From assembly GCA_002633025.1 (NCBI GenBank), contig NMRB01003130.1, positions 1 to 64,000 of the forward strand: DNA of 64,000 nt. Reading direction: 5' to 3'. This document shows, in pieces, positions 62,201-64,000 of the stretch (its first letter is position 1; every line of letters starts with the position of its first letter). Below the pieces are notes generated by a model. It was not told the origin of the DNA. It was given only the letters and a program-made list of their open reading frames with translations, and searched no databases. The stretch comes from Notospermus geniculatus. Taxonomy: Eukaryota > Nemertea > Pilidiophora > Heteronemertea > Lineidae. The translations under genes were made by a program, and so were the position numbers.

Positions 62201-63864
62201 GATCAAGTGATGTCAACATGCCTTCGATCTGATTGAATACTTCACGTACGTGGACAGAAAGTCGGGCTCCAAAGACGAAAACTCGACGTGCAACTTTCCC
62301 TATTTTTGTATGCGAATTGTTCACTTCATCCAATGAAAACTTAAGGATGGATATTAATCGGTGGTAATTGCCAGGAGTTTTCCCCTCCTCCTCGTCGTCG
62401 GAGCCATGATGGCGGAGGATAAAGTGGGTGGAGTAACGATCAATCAGCCTGTCAATCATGAAGAGTCGTCCAAGCAGCCATTGCCACTGGATGGTCTCTT
62501 TGGTGTAGTCTTTCAGGATGCATTTTAAGATGAAATCAACGCCATCGTCAAGGCCAAGGATATCTGAAAGACAATCTAAAACGTGCAGTCTCCCGTATTT
62601 TATTCATAAATCTTATTCTATCAAGATGAATCGTATCCCTCATTCCACAGAGTAGGCATTTCACCTTTGGAGTCATCATTTTCAAGATGAATATAAGATC
62701 AATAAGATTGATTTAAGATCAATATCAGATCAATAAGATTAATTTAAGATCAATATCAAAGACAAACCTGGAACATTCGTCCTTCTCCCAACAGCCAGCT
62801 CCCCCTCTTGACATTTGGCTAATTCTTCCAGCGTTGACAAAGCTAACTGACTTGTCCTTCGGTTTGAATCAGCACATTTTACCAAAATTGTCTCCACAAC
62901 TGGCATTAGACATTTCTTCACCCAGGCGACCTCCTCCTCTGTCGTACATGTCAAACATGACAGCATGTTCCTCAGACATTTCTGAAAGTAAGATTCTCTA
63001 TTGAAAACCAGAAGAGCTGATTGCACTTGACATTATTACAATGGTCAAGCCAACCTTGACAAAATAGCAATGGTGAGACTGCTGTGAGGCATTTTTATTG
63101 GCACTCATCGTTGCTATCATACTGGTAGATTGAAACGGAAATGGTTTAGCAAACTTACCAGACCAGCTACGAAGACTTTGTACACGGGGTCACCACAAAT
63201 CATTGCCAGAACCTCACAGCAAGATTCCACCAGTTCTTCCCTTGTAGTTTCTGCTGCCGTCGCTGCTGAGCTACCGCTCTCACCGGACAGGGCAGACATG
63301 ACACGTTGGCTTAGGTGCGGGAGGGATGTTTCCCGCAGGACCCAACTGCGGGAAAATAGGCAGGAGACGAGGTCTTCACCGAACACCTGGAAAGGAATCA
63401 TGAAATCGTTACAAAATGCCGTAGTGACTTTCCTAGTCATATCGGGTTGTCTGTGCACCTCTCTCTCCTTTATTCTGTCTGTCTCCTTTATTCTGCCTTA
63501 TCTAGTTATATTGGGTTGTCTGTCCACCTCTCTCTCCTTTATTCTGCCTGTCATGAGTACAGCCAACAATGAGGCATGTCTAGAAATCCAGCCAGTTGCC
63601 ATTGCACGACCAGTAGCTGAGATTGTGTTGGGTAAAGAGACGAAGGATACAGGCAAACACATAACCCCCCTAAATTGGCAAAGGCCCACCATTATCATGA
63701 CATTGTGAAGTTCAGTCTGCCTTCCCTAATTTGGAGAGGTCTTCCTAAAGTCTGTTACCTTAATCCAGGGTCCAGCCTGGTCTCTGTGTTCTTCTGTAAT
63801 ATCCTCTGCCTTTGGAAGGAACAAATCACTCGTATTGGGAGGTGATGGTGCCCTGTGTTGTTCA
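59235..63864 (-). CDS. MAP3K1: MAP3K1 (MEKK1), C-terminal ten exons (partial)
   Basis: MAP kinase kinase kinase that activates MKK4/7-JNK and MKK1/2-ERK signalling. Exons: 63864-63759, 63386-63159, 62981-62768, 62563-61571, 61464-61292, 61088-60945, 60722-60560, 60410-60136, 59869-59738 and 59408-59235, all in phase, 866 aa. The first five cover the helical TOG/ARM-like region ([40 protein letters not shown]) and a Ser/Pro-rich linker ([24 protein letters not shown]). The kinase domain starts at [18 protein letters not shown]. It has lysine in [33 protein letters not shown] and [20 protein letters not shown]. The third glycine of the P-loop is serine (GTGAFS; GEGAFG in human). The C-terminus runs about 10 residues past the domain (QAVRDTGD). 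The N-terminal SWIM/RING exons lie beyond the right edge. Confidence 0.96.
59466..59585. repeat. 30-bp tandem repeat, four copies, in MAP3K1 last intron
   Basis: Unit AGTTTTAGCTCTCCCCCTTG plus ATTCCTGAGG, repeated four times with one or two substitutions (TGATG in the first, CTCCCCCCC in the third). It lies about 60 bases from the last exon acceptor. Confidence 0.95.
60029..60103 (-). mobile_element. tRNA-like SINE head in a MAP3K1 intron
   Basis: The minus strand reads GTAGCACTAGCTCCTCTGTC ... GATCGTGGGTTCGAATCCCAC, with a perfect B box (GGTTCGAATCC) and a TAGC...GG A-box-like start. The T arm pairs (GTGGG/CCCAC) but the acceptor and anticodon arms do not form a convincing tRNA, so I take it as a tRNA-derived SINE fragment. 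Confidence 0.6.
62690..62760. repeat. AAGATCAATA-type short tandem repeat
   Basis: TATAAGATCAATAAGATTGATTTAAGATCAATATCAGATCAATAAG... repeats ATCAATA / TTTAAGATCAATATCA units next to the exon ending at 62768. Confidence 0.7.
63430..63552. repeat. Imperfect tandem duplication, about 68-bp unit
   Basis: TAGTCATATCGGGTTGTCTG...CACCTCTCTCTCCTTTATTC is repeated as TAGTTATATTGGGTTGTCTG...CACCTCTCTCTCCTTTATTC, with an extra TGTCTGTCTCCTTTATTCTG inside. It lies in a MAP3K1 intron, and open frames across it are fortuitous. Confidence 0.85.
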
Positions 63865-64000
63865 CTGAAATCACATCAACAGGTGACGTCTCTTTAGCTT
63901 TCATCAAGAAAAGCGACAAAACTTGACACTTAGAAAATGGTCCCGAAGTTGAGAGTCCTTAAATACATGTACGGTACCATTGTTTACAAAAACAGTCTCG

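Overview
This is a eukaryotic genomic contig, most likely from a marine invertebrate. Genes have short exons with GT..AG introns, vertebrate-like orthologues are present, many foldback transposons are scattered through introns and intergenic DNA, and the palindrome AGGCCTAGGCCT recurs. That last feature suggests an ambulacrarian (echinoderm or hemichordate) or another marine invertebrate, but I cannot name the species. Sequence gaps lie at 10093-10775, 37594-37629 and 55314-55322, with single Ns at 27253, 28603 and 30450.

Layout. (1) 1-2.9 kb: the last three exons of a ZnT/SLC30A zinc transporter on the minus strand, with foldback DNA in its introns. (2) 5.1-10.1 kb: two unrecognised genes tail to tail. 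One is a complete three-exon plus-strand gene. The other is a minus-strand gene carrying a SWIM zinc finger. A 20-bp minisatellite and a foldback element separate them. (3) 10.8-14.9 kb: mostly repeats and two isolated exon-like blocks. (4) 15.1-25.5 kb: a head-to-head pair, PGGT1B (geranylgeranyltransferase I beta, nine exons, minus) and a FAM221 gene (seven coding exons, plus). (5) 27.2-29.7 kb: the 3' part of ARL6IP4, whose 5' end is lost at an unresolved base. (6) 31.6-32.9 kb: an intact single-exon class A GPCR with a decayed duplicate just upstream. (7) 33.5-38.1 kb: a broken Ty3/gypsy-type retrotransposon. (8) 41.4-43.6 kb: an unrecognised minus-strand gene with two long exons, predicted 661 aa. 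(9) 44.1-49.5 kb: a truncated, frameshifted Polinton/Maverick containing a packaging ATPase, a 46-aa zinc ribbon, a chromodomain integrase and the N-terminal part of the protein-primed DNA polymerase. It is interrupted by a TA-flanked TIR transposon that itself carries a small foldback element. (10) 53.0-54.4 kb: a complete typical 2-Cys peroxiredoxin. (11) 59.2-63.9 kb: the C-terminal ten exons of MAP3K1 (MEKK1) on the minus strand, running off the right edge.

The host genes are ordinary single-copy cell-biology genes (zinc export, protein prenylation, splicing-factor-like protein, redox, JNK-pathway kinase) and do not form a pathway. The accessory content is eukaryotic mobile DNA, with at least three levels of nesting at 44-46 kb. 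The best candidates for undescribed biology are the 661-aa gene at 41.4-43.6 kb, the three-exon gene at 5.2-6.5 kb and the SWIM gene next to it. All exon structures were deduced by hand from splice consensus, phase continuity and family resemblance. No alignment or database search was run.
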